Shown piece by piece: positions 21,522 through 21,911 of a stretch of 21,911 nucleotides of DNA (positions within the stretch are counted from its first letter, which is position 1; each line of letters starts with the position of its first letter). The notes under the pieces are model-generated. The model searched no databases. It was not told the origin of the DNA and saw nothing but the letters and a program-made list of their open reading frames with translations. The translations under genes and the position numbers were made by a program. Origin of the DNA: Bryobacterales bacterium (GTDB taxonomy: Bacteria; Acidobacteriota; Terriglobia; Bryobacterales; Bryobacteraceae); NCBI GenBank assembly GCA_016789785.1, contig JAEUQE010000145.1:1-21911 (forward strand), read 5' to 3'.

Positions 21522-21911
21522 ATGGAAGCCGCCATAAGTCTCTGTCTAGCGCCGATTCGCAGTTCGCGCCGGTGGTTGCCGCGGGTAGTGGTTCTTACGC
21601 TGTGCGTGGCGTTGCGGGCGCAACAAGCAGATCCGCACATCGATGCCATTGCCGCGAAATCACAGATCGCCGCCAAGATGCGGCAGGCGCACGTGCCCGC
21701 CGTGAGTGTCGCGGTGATCGAGAACGGCAGGATTGCGTGGGCGAAAGCGTGGGGCACCGCGAACACTGAGACGGTGTTTCAAGCCGCATCGATCAGCAAG
21801 CCCGTTGCCGCGATGGCTGCAATGCACATGTCGCAGCACGGCAACTTCACGTTGGATGAGGATGTGAACGGAAAGCTGAAGTCGTGGAAAGTGCCCGAGA
21901 ACACCTTCACC
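21522..21911 (+). CDS. Class C beta-lactamase-family serine hydrolase, 3' end outside the window
   Basis: 130 residues are visible and the frame is open to the window edge. A basic N-terminus (RSSRRW) and a hydrophobic stretch ([15 protein letters not shown], about 20-34) form an export signal. The mature part begins the beta-lactamase/D-Ala-D-Ala carboxypeptidase fold: [19 protein letters not shown] (53-71), then [14 protein letters not shown] with the catalytic S90-x-x-K93 motif. Later family motifs (YxN and KTG-like) lie beyond the edge, so the reaction, whether esterase, peptidase or lactamase, cannot be told. It is divergent from the SDR gene with only 23 bp between the start codons. Confidence 0.85.
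   Translation, partial: MEAAISLCLAPIRSSRRWLPRVVVLTLCVALRAQQADPHIDAIAAKSQIAAKMRQAHVPAVSVAVIENGRIAWAKAWGTANTETVFQAASISKPVAAMAAMHMSQHGNFTLDEDVNGKLKSWKVPENTFT

Overview
The window is high-GC bacterial chromosome, densely packed with genes on both strands. It holds no rRNA, tRNA, CRISPR array, phage or IS element that I can see. The gene content (planctomycete-type cytochrome plus DUF1552 pair, cytochrome-c-fused PQQ dehydrogenase, ceramidase-like hydrolase, Tat-signalled PLP enzyme, YfhO-like membrane protein, DUF4397) suggests a soil-type Acidobacteriota, perhaps Bryobacterales/Solibacter-like. This is inferred from family content only; no phylogenetic marker is present and a Planctomycete-like relative is not excluded.

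Layout. 1-691: 3' part of a secreted DUF4397 protein and a strong intrinsic terminator. 692-4255: a YfhO-like membrane protein (+) whose stop overlaps that of a secreted beta-propeller protein (-), then a divergent intergenic region. 4256-9436: a + strand group in which the PSD-type c-type cytochrome, the Tat-exported DUF1552 protein and an RraA-family aldolase-like enzyme are joined by overlapping stop/start codons, followed by a DUF697-like protein with its own apparent promoter. 9413-10631: a BON-LysM protein (-) with its terminator, divergent from a DUF937 protein (+). 10635-13123: a two-gene minus-strand operon (Tat-type class V aminotransferase, then an unrecognised multi-pass membrane protein). 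13151-16521: a cytochrome c-PQQ dehydrogenase similar to polyvinyl alcohol dehydrogenase, then a ceramidase-like secreted hydrolase. 16546-18186: a zinc-ribbon protein, a small secreted protein and a Nudix hydrolase. 18187-18729: mostly non-coding, with a broken secreted-protein gene. 18713-19287: a MazF-type toxin-antitoxin pair (-). 19376-21498: an operon (-) of a 2,4-dienoyl-CoA-reductase-like SDR and a PQQ-like propeller protein. 21522-end: start of a class C beta-lactamase-family serine hydrolase.

Most products appear exported, and several are redox proteins of the periplasm or cell surface (two CxxCH cytochrome proteins, two quinoprotein-type propellers, one Tat protein). A plausible but unproven reading is breakdown of environmental organic matter with electrons passed to cytochromes.

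The least ordinary signal is regulatory. Several genes lack a Shine-Dalgarno sequence and have a -10-like hexamer ending about 6-10 nt before the start codon. Four of them show exactly TANNNT-N6-start, and one has a near-consensus -35/-10 pair that would start the RNA on the start codon. This points to widespread leaderless transcription. Two tightly spaced divergent gene pairs also appear to share one symmetric -10 core.
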